From Proteiniborus ethanoligenes (GTDB lineage: Bacteria; Bacillota; Clostridia; Tissierellales; Proteiniboraceae): a DNA stretch of 47,009 bases. The stretch is taken from assembly GCF_900107485.1 (NCBI RefSeq), contig NZ_FNQE01000029.1:1-47009 (forward strand), read 5' to 3'. The translations under genes and the position numbers were made by a program. Positions 38,112 through 45,482 of this stretch are shown in pieces. Every line of letters begins with the position of its first letter. Positions within the stretch are counted from its first letter, which is position 1. The notes below the pieces were generated by a model that saw only the letters and a program-made list of their open reading frames with translations, was not told the DNA's origin and ran no database searches.

Positions 38112-38462
38112 GGGGGCGAAAATGGTTTCGACGGGGGTGTGGAGTAAAGAGTAGCGAGTCGTTGTCGCCAAGCAACGTTAAAAGTGGCAAACTTAAATTA
38201 AACGCAAACGATAATTACGCACTAGCTGCCTAAGAGCAGCTACGTCTACTCTAACGGTCCTGCCCGTTAGAAGCTAGGCGCCAAGTAAGCAGGGAACTAT
38301 TATAGGGGTTCTTCGACCTATAGTGGATAAATTGGAGATAGTGTAGTAGGAAGCCTGTTGCTAGGCGGCCTATGAGGCGATAACTTAAACTAGCAACTGC
38401 ACTCGGAGAAGCTCTTTATAAAGTGCTTTCGGACGTGGGTTCGATTCCCACCGCCTCCACCA
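38112..38462 (+). ncRNA. ssrA: Transfer-messenger RNA
   Basis: The 351-base gene starts GGGGGCGAAAATGGTTTCGA and ends with the T-arm GGTTCGATTCCCACC and CGCCTCCACCA. The 5' GGGGGCG pairs with 3' CGCCTCC to form the acceptor stem, and CCA is encoded. The tag frame starts at GCA 38204 and reads A-N-D-N-Y-A-L-A-A, stopping at TAA 38231-38233, and pseudoknot stems follow. It rescues ribosomes stalled on broken messages and marks their products for proteolysis. Confidence 0.98.
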
Positions 38463-38500
38463 TAAAAGAACTTAAATATTGATACAATAGATACAATAGA

Positions 38501-38525
38501 AACTCCTTGATTTCAAGGGGTTTTC
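38501..38525 (+). terminator. Terminator of ssrA
   Basis: AACTCCTTGA pairs with TCAAGGGGTT and is followed by TTTTCG. Confidence 0.7.
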
Positions 38526-38587
38526 GTTGTTTTTGGGGATAAAATTAAGATGAATTTTCTATATTTGCACACAGTAATGCTAAATTA

Positions 38588-38610
38588 TGCACACGGGTGT
38601 GCAGTTTTTT
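38588..38610 (+). terminator. Palindrome TGCACACGGGTGTGCA followed by seven Ts
   Basis: A 16-base inverted repeat is followed by GTTTTTTT, giving a terminator-like hairpin. Two further TGCAC words lie within 40 bases on either side, so it could instead be a protein-binding or recombination site. Confidence 0.5.
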
Positions 38611-38702
38611 TGGGTGGGTGCACTTTTTAACGATAAGGATTGGGGGAGTTAACAATTAAGAAAGGCTTCCTATTTCTATATATTAATATTATTTCTTTAT
38701 AT

Positions 38703-38740
38703 GGGCTATCAAGGGTATAGAAGCAAAATAGCCCTTTTTT
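38703..38740 (+). terminator. Plus-strand terminator before the toxin-antitoxin genes
   Basis: GGGCTAT pairs with ATAGCCC across 18 bases and is followed by six Ts. No plus-strand gene lies just upstream other than ssrA, so it may be a leftover of a lost gene. Confidence 0.6.
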
Positions 38741-38745
38741 GAGAG

Positions 38746-39036
38746 CTATTTAATATATCGCTTTAGTTGTTCATAAAAGTTTTCACGAGTTCCAGCAAGA
38801 AGTACAATAATTTTTTTACCATCAACCTCACTTATGGTATAGGCAATTTCATAATTGATACCTTTATATTTTACATCGAAACCATAAACACCAGATAAAT
38901 CACCACGTTTTGGTTGACCGATATAAGGGTTTTCACTTAATTTTAGTAAAGCTGTTTTATATGCATTTTTTAGAGGTTTTTCCTTTAATTTTTTAAAAAA
39001 GCGTTCAGCTTGAGGACTGAATAGTATTTCGTACAT
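38746..39036 (-). CDS. RelE/ParE-family toxin
   Basis: This 96-residue basic protein has the RelE/ParE fold pattern: MYEILFSPQAERFFKKLKEK, a helical pair, then LSGVYGFDVKYKGINYEIAY and KKIIVLLAGTRENFYEQLKR. Such toxins cleave mRNA on the ribosome or poison gyrase; the motifs here do not decide which. It is encoded 2 bases after the antitoxin gene on the minus strand, so the pair is one operon. Confidence 0.85.
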   Translation of the reverse strand: MYEILFSPQAERFFKKLKEKPLKNAYKTALLKLSENPYIGQPKRGDLSGVYGFDVKYKGINYEIAYTISEVDGKKIIVLLAGTRENFYEQLKRYIK

Positions 39037-39038
39037 AA

Positions 39039-39407
39039 TCAGTCCTCTGAACCAAAGATGTCATCAAAGTTTGCTGAGGATTTTTCACCAGCTGCAATGA
39101 CATCTGCTTCTTCAAGCATATTGGTAACAGCTTTTTTGATATTTTTACTTTGTATTTTAAACTGCTTTACTAGTTCATCACCTGAATATCCTTGAGAAAC
39201 TAGGTCCTCGAGGATTTCAACGGAAAATTCACTAGGTTCTCTATGAAGAGGCTGAATGACAATTTTACCATCTTCAAGTGAGCATTCAACTTCGCTTCCA
39301 AGTTCAAGATGTTTATAGAATTGTAAAGGTATCGTAATTTGACGCTTCTTTGAAACGCTGATTATTTTACGATCCATAATATCACGCTCCATATTAATCG
39401 TAGACAT
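39039..39407 (-). CDS. AbrB/MazE-like antitoxin
   Basis: This 122-residue protein starts at ATG 39407, chosen for the AAAGGAGG in front; an earlier in-frame ATG at 39443 lacks a site. The swapped-hairpin AbrB DNA-binding domain is visible at residues 15-55 with KIISVSKKRQITIPLQFYKH and ECSLEDGKIVIQPL. The acidic, helical C-terminus probably wraps the toxin. It would repress its own promoter through the inverted repeat at 39461-39498. Confidence 0.83.
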   Translation of the reverse strand: MSTINMERDIMDRKIISVSKKRQITIPLQFYKHLELGSEVECSLEDGKIVIQPLHREPSEFSVEILEDLVSQGYSGDELVKQFKIQSKNIKKAVTNMLEEADVIAAGEKSSANFDDIFGSED

Positions 39408-39460
39408 ATTTATAGCCTCCTTTATAGTATATGCTAAATTCATAAATATAATACCTATAT

Positions 39461-39507
39461 CTTTGTATCCTTATAACCATTATAACAAGGATACAAAGAA
39501 AATTCAA
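39461..39507 (-). promoter_or_regulatory. Promoter and operator of the toxin-antitoxin operon
   Basis: On the minus strand TTGAAT (39507-39502) and TATAAT (39484-39479) are 17 bases apart. A perfect 12-base inverted repeat, CTTTGTATCCTT and AAGGATACAAAG (39461-39472 and 39487-39498), brackets the -10 box. Antitoxin binding there would block RNA polymerase. Confidence 0.75.
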
Positions 39508-39531
39508 TAAAAAATAAGGAGGAAGTTGTAG

Positions 39532-39642
39532 AAAAACTTTGATGAAGTTTTATGGACATCAACCATAGATAAGGTAGTTATTGAAAATGATATTACATTT
39601 TACTTCAGGGATGGAACTAAAATTAAACAGGAATTATTATAA
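39532..39642 (+). pseudogene. 3' fragment of a serine recombinase gene
   Basis: About 36 codons ending at TAA 39640-39642 read NFDEVLWTSTIDKVVIENDI then TFYFRDGTKIKQELL. This matches the usual end of large serine recombinases, F-D-x-x-L-W-x-x-x-V-D-x-V...F-x-F-x-D-G-T. There is no start and an in-frame TAG stands just upstream, so it is a relic of a degraded recombinase. Confidence 0.65.
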
Positions 39643-39650
39643 AAAGTCAG

Positions 39651-39699
39651 AACCCGCTGGTTTGGAGGTTACAGAGCCTTAGACTAGTGGGTTGTTTTT
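39651..39699 (+). terminator. Intrinsic terminator after the recombinase relic
   Basis: AACCCGCTGGT pairs with ACTAGTGGGTT (G-T pairs included) with a small inner stem, followed by seven Ts. Confidence 0.8.
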
Positions 39700-39826
39700 T
39701 TATTTCAAATATAATCTGGTAGAAATTAGTTAATACATATGATAGAATAAAGACAATTCAGAATATAAAATTAAAATAATTGATGTATATATGTATATTT
39801 ATACGCAATAGAAAGGAGAAGATTAT

Positions 39827-40066
39827 ATGAACGATAAAGAAAAAGAAATAGAAGAATACAACGATAGATTTATGAAGAAGGTACTAAAATCAGCATTATA
39901 TACTTTTCTTATATTCTTGTTTACAATGTTTGGAGTAGCATTTATTATTGATTTAGTATTTCATGGTGGAGACGCTTCCCTTATAATTAGTTTTTGCATA
40001 AGTACCATTTTTACAATATTTTATTGTACAATGACTATTATTGAGGAAATTAAAAAGATTAAGTAA
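39827..40066 (+). CDS. Small membrane protein of unknown function
   Basis: This 79-residue protein starts after AAAGGAGAA. A charged N-terminus (DKEKEIEEYNDRFMKKVLKS) is followed by two membrane segments at about residues 23-45 and 53-72 and a basic end. I do not recognise a family. It lies 46 bases before the aminoglycoside phosphotransferase gene and may share its transcript. Confidence 0.65.
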   Translation: MNDKEKEIEEYNDRFMKKVLKSALYTFLIFLFTMFGVAFIIDLVFHGGDASLIISFCISTIFTIFYCTMTIIEEIKKIK

Positions 40067-40112
40067 GGACACAATATTTTATGTGTATTATATAGATTTA
40101 AGGAGGATAGCA

Positions 40113-40898
40113 TTGAACCTACCAAATAAGATAAAAGAGATAATTGGGGGCATACCTTATTCAATAGATACAATCGGAATGTCAAACGCAAAAGTGATTT
40201 GCTTTGAAGATATGGTATTAAAGATTGAAAAGCAACAGGAGGAATCAGATAATGAGCACATAATGATGTTATGGATATCTGATAAACTTCCTGTCCCAAG
40301 AGTCTTATGTTTTGAAAAGCATAATGGGATAAACTATCTACTAATGAGCAGAATTAAAGGCAAGATGTCATGTTCATCAGAACTACTTGAAAATCCAATG
40401 CATTTAGTAAAATTGTTAGCGGATGGCTTGAAAATGCTATGGAGTGTTGACATATCTAAATGTCCATTTAATAATTCAATTGACAATAAATTAAGACAGG
40501 CTGAGTTTCGTGTTCGAAATAACCTTTGTGATATGGAAGATGCAGAGCCCACAACTTATGGGGCTGAAGGGTTTGAAAGTCCAGAAAAATTATTACAATG
40601 GTTAAAGGAAAACAAACCAGATGAAGAGCTTGTATTTTCTCATGGAGACTATTGTCTGCCCAATATTATTATTAAAGATGATAAAATTAATGGTTTTATA
40701 GATTTAGGGAGAAGCGGTATTGCCGATAAATACCAGGATATTGCTCTTTTTTATAGAAGCTTACAGCATAACTATGATGGAAAGTATGGAGGAAAGGTGT
40801 ATGAAGGGTTTGATGCCTCAATACTTTTTGAGGAGTTAAATATAGTACCAGATTGGAATAAAATCAAATATTTTATTCTACTGGATGAATTGTTTTAA
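40113..40898 (+). CDS. APH(3')-type aminoglycoside O-phosphotransferase
   Basis: This 261-residue protein starts at TTG 40113, directly after AAGGAGGATAG. An upstream frame extension lacks a site. Active-site residues follow APH(3')-IIIa spacing: Lys37 in MVLKIEK, catalytic Asp179 in FSHGDYCLPN, Asn184, and Mg-binding Asp197 in GFIDLGRSGIADKYQDIA. It ends KIKYFILLDELF, nearly identical to the end of APH(3')-IIIa as I recall it. It should phosphorylate kanamycin- or neomycin-type drugs. The sequence is clearly divergent from known enzymes, so substrate range is uncertain. It lies in the accessory region. Confidence 0.87.
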   Translation: MNLPNKIKEIIGGIPYSIDTIGMSNAKVICFEDMVLKIEKQQEESDNEHIMMLWISDKLPVPRVLCFEKHNGINYLLMSRIKGKMSCSSELLENPMHLVKLLADGLKMLWSVDISKCPFNNSIDNKLRQAEFRVRNNLCDMEDAEPTTYGAEGFESPEKLLQWLKENKPDEELVFSHGDYCLPNIIIKDDKINGFIDLGRSGIADKYQDIALFYRSLQHNYDGKYGGKVYEGFDASILFEELNIVPDWNKIKYFILLDELF

Positions 40899-40955
40899 TT
40901 ATGTGTTATCTATAAACTAGAATATATATTAAAAAGTCTTTATAGGTAGGTGCAA

Positions 40956-41007
40956 ACAATTTAGCGTTAATATACCTTTTAGCGATAATAGAGTATTGCT
41001 AAATTGT
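40956..41007. repeat. Inverted repeat downstream of the phosphotransferase gene
   Basis: ACAATTTAGC (40956-40965) and GCTAAATTGT (40998-41007) are perfect complements. Between them TTTAGCGTTAATA is partly repeated as TTTAGCGATAATA. It may be a leftover end of a mobile element. Confidence 0.45.
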
Positions 41008-41077
41008 ATTAAGATTGGAGTTATTAGACAAACTCATAAGAATTTTTACGTTTTGAATAAAATGTAGAGAAAAAAAT

Positions 41078-41118
41078 AAATTGCTATACTCGTAGTGGTT
41101 ACGGGTATAGCAATTTTT
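41078..41118. terminator. Bidirectional terminator between the phosphotransferase and recombinase genes
   Basis: AAATTGCTATACTCGTA pairs with TACGGGTATAGCAATTT around 5 bases, with A and T runs on the two sides. Confidence 0.85.
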
Positions 41119-41184
41119 CTATGCTTTTTATCTATGTCTATATGATAAGACTAAAATCTCATAACGATGTTGCGGATGGCTCTA

Positions 41185-42798
41185 TTATCTAAGATATTCA
41201 CCATATAAAACCTTTTCTAATAATATTAATGATTCAGTACTTTTGATACTTGGGCTTAGTATTTTGATATATATCGATATTACGTTATTTATACTATTTA
41301 CTGTGATTTTATCGATATATTTATGCAAAATGATATTCTGCTCAGTTGGGGGTTTTGAGTTAAATGTTGTTAATATATTTTTCAAGTCTCCAATTATTAT
41401 TTCAATATCATTATCATAGTTATTAGTAGACTTAAGAGAATTTCCAATACTAGAAAGTTGCTTTTTATTATTTTCAATTTGTACCTTCAAATCATCAATA
41501 TACCTTTTTAGCGTCTCGTTGTTTGGAGCAAGATTAAGATCTTGTTGTAACATTTTCATTCTATCCTTTGATAGCTGAATATCTCTTTGTAGAGTTTCGC
41601 ATTGATATCTAAGTTCTCTATTTTTTTCACTATTATATTTTTCTATTTCATTAAGCAAAGAGTTCGGCAGGCACATCATAGTAAACTCTTTTAGAATAAC
41701 TTCTTTAACACTAGCTTCAATTTTTTCTTTGTTATAGCTAATATAATCACAAGCTTGTTTACCTTTTCTCAGGTATGTACCACAAACATAGTATTTTCTA
41801 GAGATTCCAGCTTTAGTTTTACCTCCACTTTGACTACTTACCATATTAGCATTACATTTAGGACATTTTAATAATCCTCTCAAAATAAAAGGCGACCTAC
41901 CTGGTACAAAAGGTTTTTCGTGCGGGCTTCTCTCTTTGCTTTTTACTTTAACTAGCCTAAATGTTTCTCTACTTATTATTGCCGGATGTGCATCTTTGTG
42001 CACTATCCATTCAGACTCAGGTTTCATTTTCTTTCCATTGTTATAGTCAAATTTATTCCATATCATATCACCCATGTAAACTTCATTATGAAGTATTGTG
42101 TGAATAGAGGTATATGGCCATTTACCACCTGTAGCAGATGGAATACTTTCTTCATTTAATATACTAGCTATTTTTTTTGCACCATGTCCCTCGTATACAT
42201 ACATATGAAATATTCTTTTAACTATATTAACTTCTTCTTCAGGTCCCAAAACTAATATTGTTTTTACACCTCCATCAGTAGTTGAAACTTTAGAAAGCCT
42301 ATACCCATAAGGGGCAACTCCACCATTTCGATATCCCATTTTAGTGTTTTCAGTCATACCCTTAAATACTTCTTTTCTGAGGTTAAGATTATAAAATTCA
42401 GAAATAACCTCTAATATACCCTCTATTAAAAAACCGTGAGGTGTCTCTGGATCTGTTTGTTCTGTTACTGAATAGACATGAACCCCTATTTTTTTTAGAA
42501 GAGACTTGTAAATGACGTGGTCTTCACGATTTCTACTGAATCTGTCGAATTTATGGACTACTATAGCATCAAAACCTCTATTAGATTTTTTGGCTAAGGC
42601 TATCATATGTTGGAATTCTGGTCTTTCATCAGTTTTGGCGCTTCTGCCAGCATCAATAAATTCATTTACTAAAATCCAACCCTTTTGTTTACAAAAATTC
42701 CTTATAGCTTCAAGTTGAGCTGGGATAGAAGTAGCATTTTCAGCCTGTTCTCTAGTTGATACTCTTGCGTAAGCTACAGCTTTTATTTGATTTGTCAT
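41185..42798 (-). CDS. Large serine recombinase (site-specific integrase type)
   Basis: This 537-residue protein starts after AGGAGGTTTTTGTT. The resolvase domain begins KAVAYARVSTREQAENATSI with nucleophile Ser14, followed by the family residues in DAIVVHKFDRFSRNREDHVI. The recombinase domain has GYRNGGVAPYGYRLSKVS, and the zinc ribbon LKCPKCNANMVSSQ with a second Cys pair in YYVCGT...KQACDY. A long coiled coil covers about residues 390-470. Such enzymes integrate or excise phages, ICEs or cassettes. It is intact and reads away from the divergent gene at 42896. Its attachment sites were not found. Confidence 0.93.
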   Translation of the reverse strand: MTNQIKAVAYARVSTREQAENATSIPAQLEAIRNFCKQKGWILVNEFIDAGRSAKTDERPEFQHMIALAKKSNRGFDAIVVHKFDRFSRNREDHVIYKSLLKKIGVHVYSVTEQTDPETPHGFLIEGILEVISEFYNLNLRKEVFKGMTENTKMGYRNGGVAPYGYRLSKVSTTDGGVKTILVLGPEEEVNIVKRIFHMYVYEGHGAKKIASILNEESIPSATGGKWPYTSIHTILHNEVYMGDMIWNKFDYNNGKKMKPESEWIVHKDAHPAIISRETFRLVKVKSKERSPHEKPFVPGRSPFILRGLLKCPKCNANMVSSQSGGKTKAGISRKYYVCGTYLRKGKQACDYISYNKEKIEASVKEVILKEFTMMCLPNSLLNEIEKYNSEKNRELRYQCETLQRDIQLSKDRMKMLQQDLNLAPNNETLKRYIDDLKVQIENNKKQLSSIGNSLKSTNNYDNDIEIIIGDLKNILTTFNSKPPTEQNIILHKYIDKITVNSINNVISIYIKILSPSIKSTESLILLEKVLYGEYLR

Positions 42799-42848
42799 AA
42801 CAAAAACCTCCTGAAAATTATTAAAAATTTAATGTCATACAAAATAAA

Positions 42849-42872
42849 ATATCATTTATAGAATGATATAAT
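42849..42872 (+). promoter_or_regulatory. Extended -10 promoter overlapped by an inverted repeat
   Basis: TGATATAAT (42864-42872) is an extended -10 box. The perfect inverted repeat ATATCATT-N5-AATGATAT (42849-42869) covers it. It sits between divergent recombinase and DNA-binding-like genes, so a repressor could control one or both. Confidence 0.55.
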
Positions 42873-42895
42873 AAAAATGAAAAGGAGTGATTTAG

Positions 42896-43396
42896 GTGGA
42901 TAAAGATGAAAGAGTTATTGCAAGAATTTCTAATGAAGATAATAAGAGACTTCTTGAGTTGGTAGATGAATTTGATAGTGATAAAAGTAAAATTATTAGG
43001 GCTGCAATAAATATAGCCTATAATAACAAGTCTCTTATTGATATTAAGGCATTAGACATTAATAAACTTGAAGATAATGAATTTAATCCAGATAAAGATT
43101 ACTTTGCCAGTATGAAATTTATTGATACCATTATTAAAGATAGAATTTTGAAAGTAGACCTGTTAATTTCATGGGATTGGGGATATATATCTTTTAATTC
43201 TGGAATAGAGGTAGATATTGAGGATAATATGATTGTGAGATTTCATCCGTCATCGAAAAGCGAGTTTTATCTTGATGTTACAAGAATATGCAATGTACAA
43301 ATTGTAGATTTAGACAATGACTCAATAGATAATTATTATTATGAAGATTATAGAAGTTATCCTAAAAACAGTTTCCACTTGATTGAAATCATGTGA
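42896..43396 (+). CDS. Unrecognised protein with ribbon-helix-helix-like N-terminus
   Basis: This 166-residue acidic protein begins at GTG 42896 after AAAAGGAGTGA. Residues 1-45 (RVIARISNEDNKRLLELVDE then DKSKIIRAAINIAY) look like a ribbon-helix-helix DNA-binding domain. The remaining 120 residues are beta-rich and unrecognised, with WDWGYISFNSGIEVDIED. Its promoter is covered by an inverted repeat, which fits self-repression. It diverges from the serine recombinase, so it could be a regulator of the mobile element. Confidence 0.6.
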   Translation: MDKDERVIARISNEDNKRLLELVDEFDSDKSKIIRAAINIAYNNKSLIDIKALDINKLEDNEFNPDKDYFASMKFIDTIIKDRILKVDLLISWDWGYISFNSGIEVDIEDNMIVRFHPSSKSEFYLDVTRICNVQIVDLDNDSIDNYYYEDYRSYPKNSFHLIEIM

Positions 43397-43626
43397 TATA
43401 AAATTTCTATATATGGTAACAAATTTAAGAGCGTGAGATCAAGTAAGAAAAACATTTCAATATCTTTCCTAATCGTAAATATGTTGGCACATTAAGTCTT
43501 TAGAAGGTTCTTGATGTAGTAGTGTAGAGATATAGTTGAAGTATTTCTAGTTGCTAGTATTATGTTGAGGTTAAAAGAAAAAGTAATAAATTTATTGACT
43601 GTAGCTGAAGAAGGAGGGTGTTTAAT

Positions 43627-43929
43627 TTGACAAAACGATACTCTTCAAAATATCATGAAGCCAATAAATGCTATTGGTTTGGTATTTCACCTGGGTCGTT
43701 AGAAAATATTAAATCGTCTAAAGATCAATACATAGAATTTGAAATGAAACATGAATGTATAATTGAAGTCCCAGTAGAAATAATTCTTGAGTACACCAAG
43801 ATTGCTAATACTCGAAAAGACAAGTCAGGAAACATTAAACATTACCAAATATATATAAGAAAAGAGCCAAGGATTCAATTATTTAAGAATGATAAGACTT
43901 GGGAATTAGAAAAGTATTTGATCGGTTGA
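43627..43929 (+). CDS. Unrecognised small protein
   Basis: This is a protein of about 100 residues. TTG 43627 is preferred as the start because AAGGAGGG ends 8 bases before it; GTG 43618 overlaps that site. It contains KRYSSKYHEANKCYWFGISP and a stretch of mixed strands with EVPVEIILEYTKIANTRKDK. No membrane segment or known motif is seen. It follows 230 bases of apparently non-coding DNA after the RHH-like gene. Confidence 0.5.
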   Translation: MTKRYSSKYHEANKCYWFGISPGSLENIKSSKDQYIEFEMKHECIIEVPVEIILEYTKIANTRKDKSGNIKHYQIYIRKEPRIQLFKNDKTWELEKYLIG

Positions 43930-43969
43930 GATTTAAAATAGGGGGTTGTTATTAACACTCCCAAGAATA

Positions 43970-44479
43970 TTAAGTAGCCTTCTTCTGCTGGTATTCTCGT
44001 TTGGCTTTACTAAATTCTTCAATCATCTCCGATGCACTTTTCTTGTCTAGTTCATTAAAGTCAATTCTAAGATTAAGCTCTTTTGATAACTTCTTTAATA
44101 AATTTAATTGAGGAATAGTAGGTGGTTCTGATACTTCTACGTCATTAGGATTAAGTTCCTCAATAGCTGTCATACCAATATTAGTGAAATCTCTTAATGC
44201 TCTTGCTTTAGCTCTAGTACTAGCCATCCTGATAATATGTGGGACTATTTTGGAATTAACTGATTGAGGACTTGCATCTCCATAATCAACGTACACACCG
44301 CTAGCATCGTTCTCAACGTTAGCTCTGCATATGGCAGTCATATTATTAGAATCGTTAGGAAGTTGGATTATTTCAACCCTGATAGACTTTAAGCCCATTT
44401 CATGCGCTGCATTCAGTAGACCTTCATATTTTACAAACTCTTTACCGTTCAATCTAACAATAAATCTAGTATCAACCAT
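43970..44479 (-). CDS. Mobile-element conserved protein, possible annealing-protein relative
   Basis: This 169-residue protein starts at ATG 44479, after AAGGAG. It has a beta-rich N-terminus with FIVRLNGKEFVKYEGLLNAA, a middle with YVDYGDASPQSVNSKIVPH and the helix IIRMASTRAKARALRDFTNI. The M-A-x-T-R-A-x-A-R-A-L-R pattern is seen in phage and ICE single-strand annealing proteins of the Rad52/ERF kind and in conserved clostridial element proteins. A DNA-pairing role is therefore possible but unproved. It is downstream of, and probably cotranscribed with, the 87-residue gene at 44756. Confidence 0.5.
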   Translation of the reverse strand: MVDTRFIVRLNGKEFVKYEGLLNAAHEMGLKSIRVEIIQLPNDSNNMTAICRANVENDASGVYVDYGDASPQSVNSKIVPHIIRMASTRAKARALRDFTNIGMTAIEELNPNDVEVSEPPTIPQLNLLKKLSKELNLRIDFNELDKKSASEMIEEFSKAKREYQQKKAT

Positions 44480-44492
44480 AAAAAACACTCCT

Positions 44493-44756
44493 TTAATATT
44501 CACTCGGTAATAAGAAAGTGACATAAGATCCATCGTCTATTACCCAGAATTTATTATCCTGACACATTGCGACCTGGAGATAATCAGCTTCTTCTTTACT
44601 ATTTACTCTTTCCTTGATAATTTTTTGCAATGTAGTTAATGCTATCAAAGAAGAAAAGGGTTCAAATAATTCATTGAACCCTTTAGTCATAACAACTTGA
44701 TTATTAAATCTTGCTCCACATGGTTGTTCTTGTGGCTCTAGCTTTATATTAAACAT
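44493..44756 (-). CDS. Unrecognised small protein
   Basis: This 87-residue protein starts at ATG 44756 (TTG 44759 is in frame) after GGGAG. It reads MFNIKLEPQEQPCGARFNNQ and ends WVIDDGSYVTFLLPSEY. No family is recognised. It is separated by 13 bases from the annealing-protein-like gene, so the two form a short operon on the minus strand. Confidence 0.55.
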   Translation of the reverse strand: MFNIKLEPQEQPCGARFNNQVVMTKGFNELFEPFSSLIALTTLQKIIKERVNSKEEADYLQVAMCQDNKFWVIDDGSYVTFLLPSEY

Positions 44757-44800
44757 CAAAATTCATCTCCCAATTTTATATTTTTTTTCAAACCAAAATA

Positions 44801-44834
44801 AAAAACGAAGTTATATTTATATAACCTCGTTTTT
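44801..44834 (-). terminator. Intrinsic terminator downstream of the DUF4177-like gene
   Basis: AAAAACGAAGTTATAT and ATATAACCTCGTTTTT form a long stem with one mismatch. On the minus strand it ends in a T-rich tract. Confidence 0.8.
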
Positions 44835-44840
44835 ATATCC

Positions 44841-45308
44841 TTAATTTGAATTTTGTGAAGTAATTGGACGTTTATAAATCAACACTAACCTTTGTGGCCT
44901 CACATTTTCTCTAATTCCTGTAACATAATCTTCGTTTCCAAAGTTAGGATAGGCAGTTTCCATTTCAAGATATGAAGTTACTAGCTCCCATCCTTCAGAA
45001 CCCAATTCATTGAGTTCAAATGGTGATGGAGATATTGAATTATATTCACCAGAGCCTGCACCAGTTCTATTATTTGATTGATTAGGGAAAACATCTATGA
45101 TTTTGTATTCCCATTGCTGTGGTGCAACTTGCACTTCCTGACCTGTGTAAATTAAGAAAGTCATAAAGAGAATCAATATTAAGCAAGTTGTTATCAGTAT
45201 TTGTGACCAGTTTTTTGTTTTCTTCTTTTTTGCCTTAATTTCATCTTGAGTAATAGATTCTTGAGTAGTTATTTGTTCTTCTTCTGAAGCTATTGAATTA
45301 TCAGACAT
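44841..45308 (-). CDS. Single-span membrane protein with DUF4177-like domain
   Basis: This 155-residue protein starts after AAGGGAGGA. A charged cytoplasmic N-terminus rich in Glu, Gln and Lys (residues 1-33) is followed by one membrane segment (about 36-56). The outer domain starts QQWEYKIIDVFP, continues FELNELGSEGWELVTSYLEM and ends RLVLIYKRPI. The W-E-Y-K and L-x-x-L-G-x-E-G-W-E-L-V words are the DUF4177 signature. Function is unknown. Its topology suggests a small surface-exposed module carried on the element. Confidence 0.7.
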   Translation of the reverse strand: MSDNSIASEEEQITTQESITQDEIKAKKKKTKNWSQILITTCLILILFMTFLIYTGQEVQVAPQQWEYKIIDVFPNQSNNRTGAGSGEYNSISPSPFELNELGSEGWELVTSYLEMETAYPNFGNEDYVTGIRENVRPQRLVLIYKRPITSQNSN

Positions 45309-45482
45309 TATTATACATCCTCCCTTATAAAAAAGTATTATTAATACTCAGTTCTACATAAAACTGCATTTTCCTCTAATAATTAACAGGTAATATTGTA
45401 AGAAACAAATGAGCCATGTTAATATTGCTTGCATGGTTCCAAAAGAGCTAACTGATTTCCCTTTTATTACTTATACTAGACT

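Larger units (their letters stand above)
39444..39826. other. Intergenic region beside the toxin-antitoxin operon
   Basis: It holds the antitoxin promoter and operator, a 3' fragment of a recombinase gene (39532-39642) and a strong terminator (39651-39699). No intact gene is seen. Confidence 0.7.

Noticed and set aside
38440-38462. The tmRNA 3' end as an integration site of the accessory region
   Set aside because: No second copy of the 3' end is found in the window, and the intact integrase is of the serine type, which rarely uses such sites. It stays untested beyond the window.
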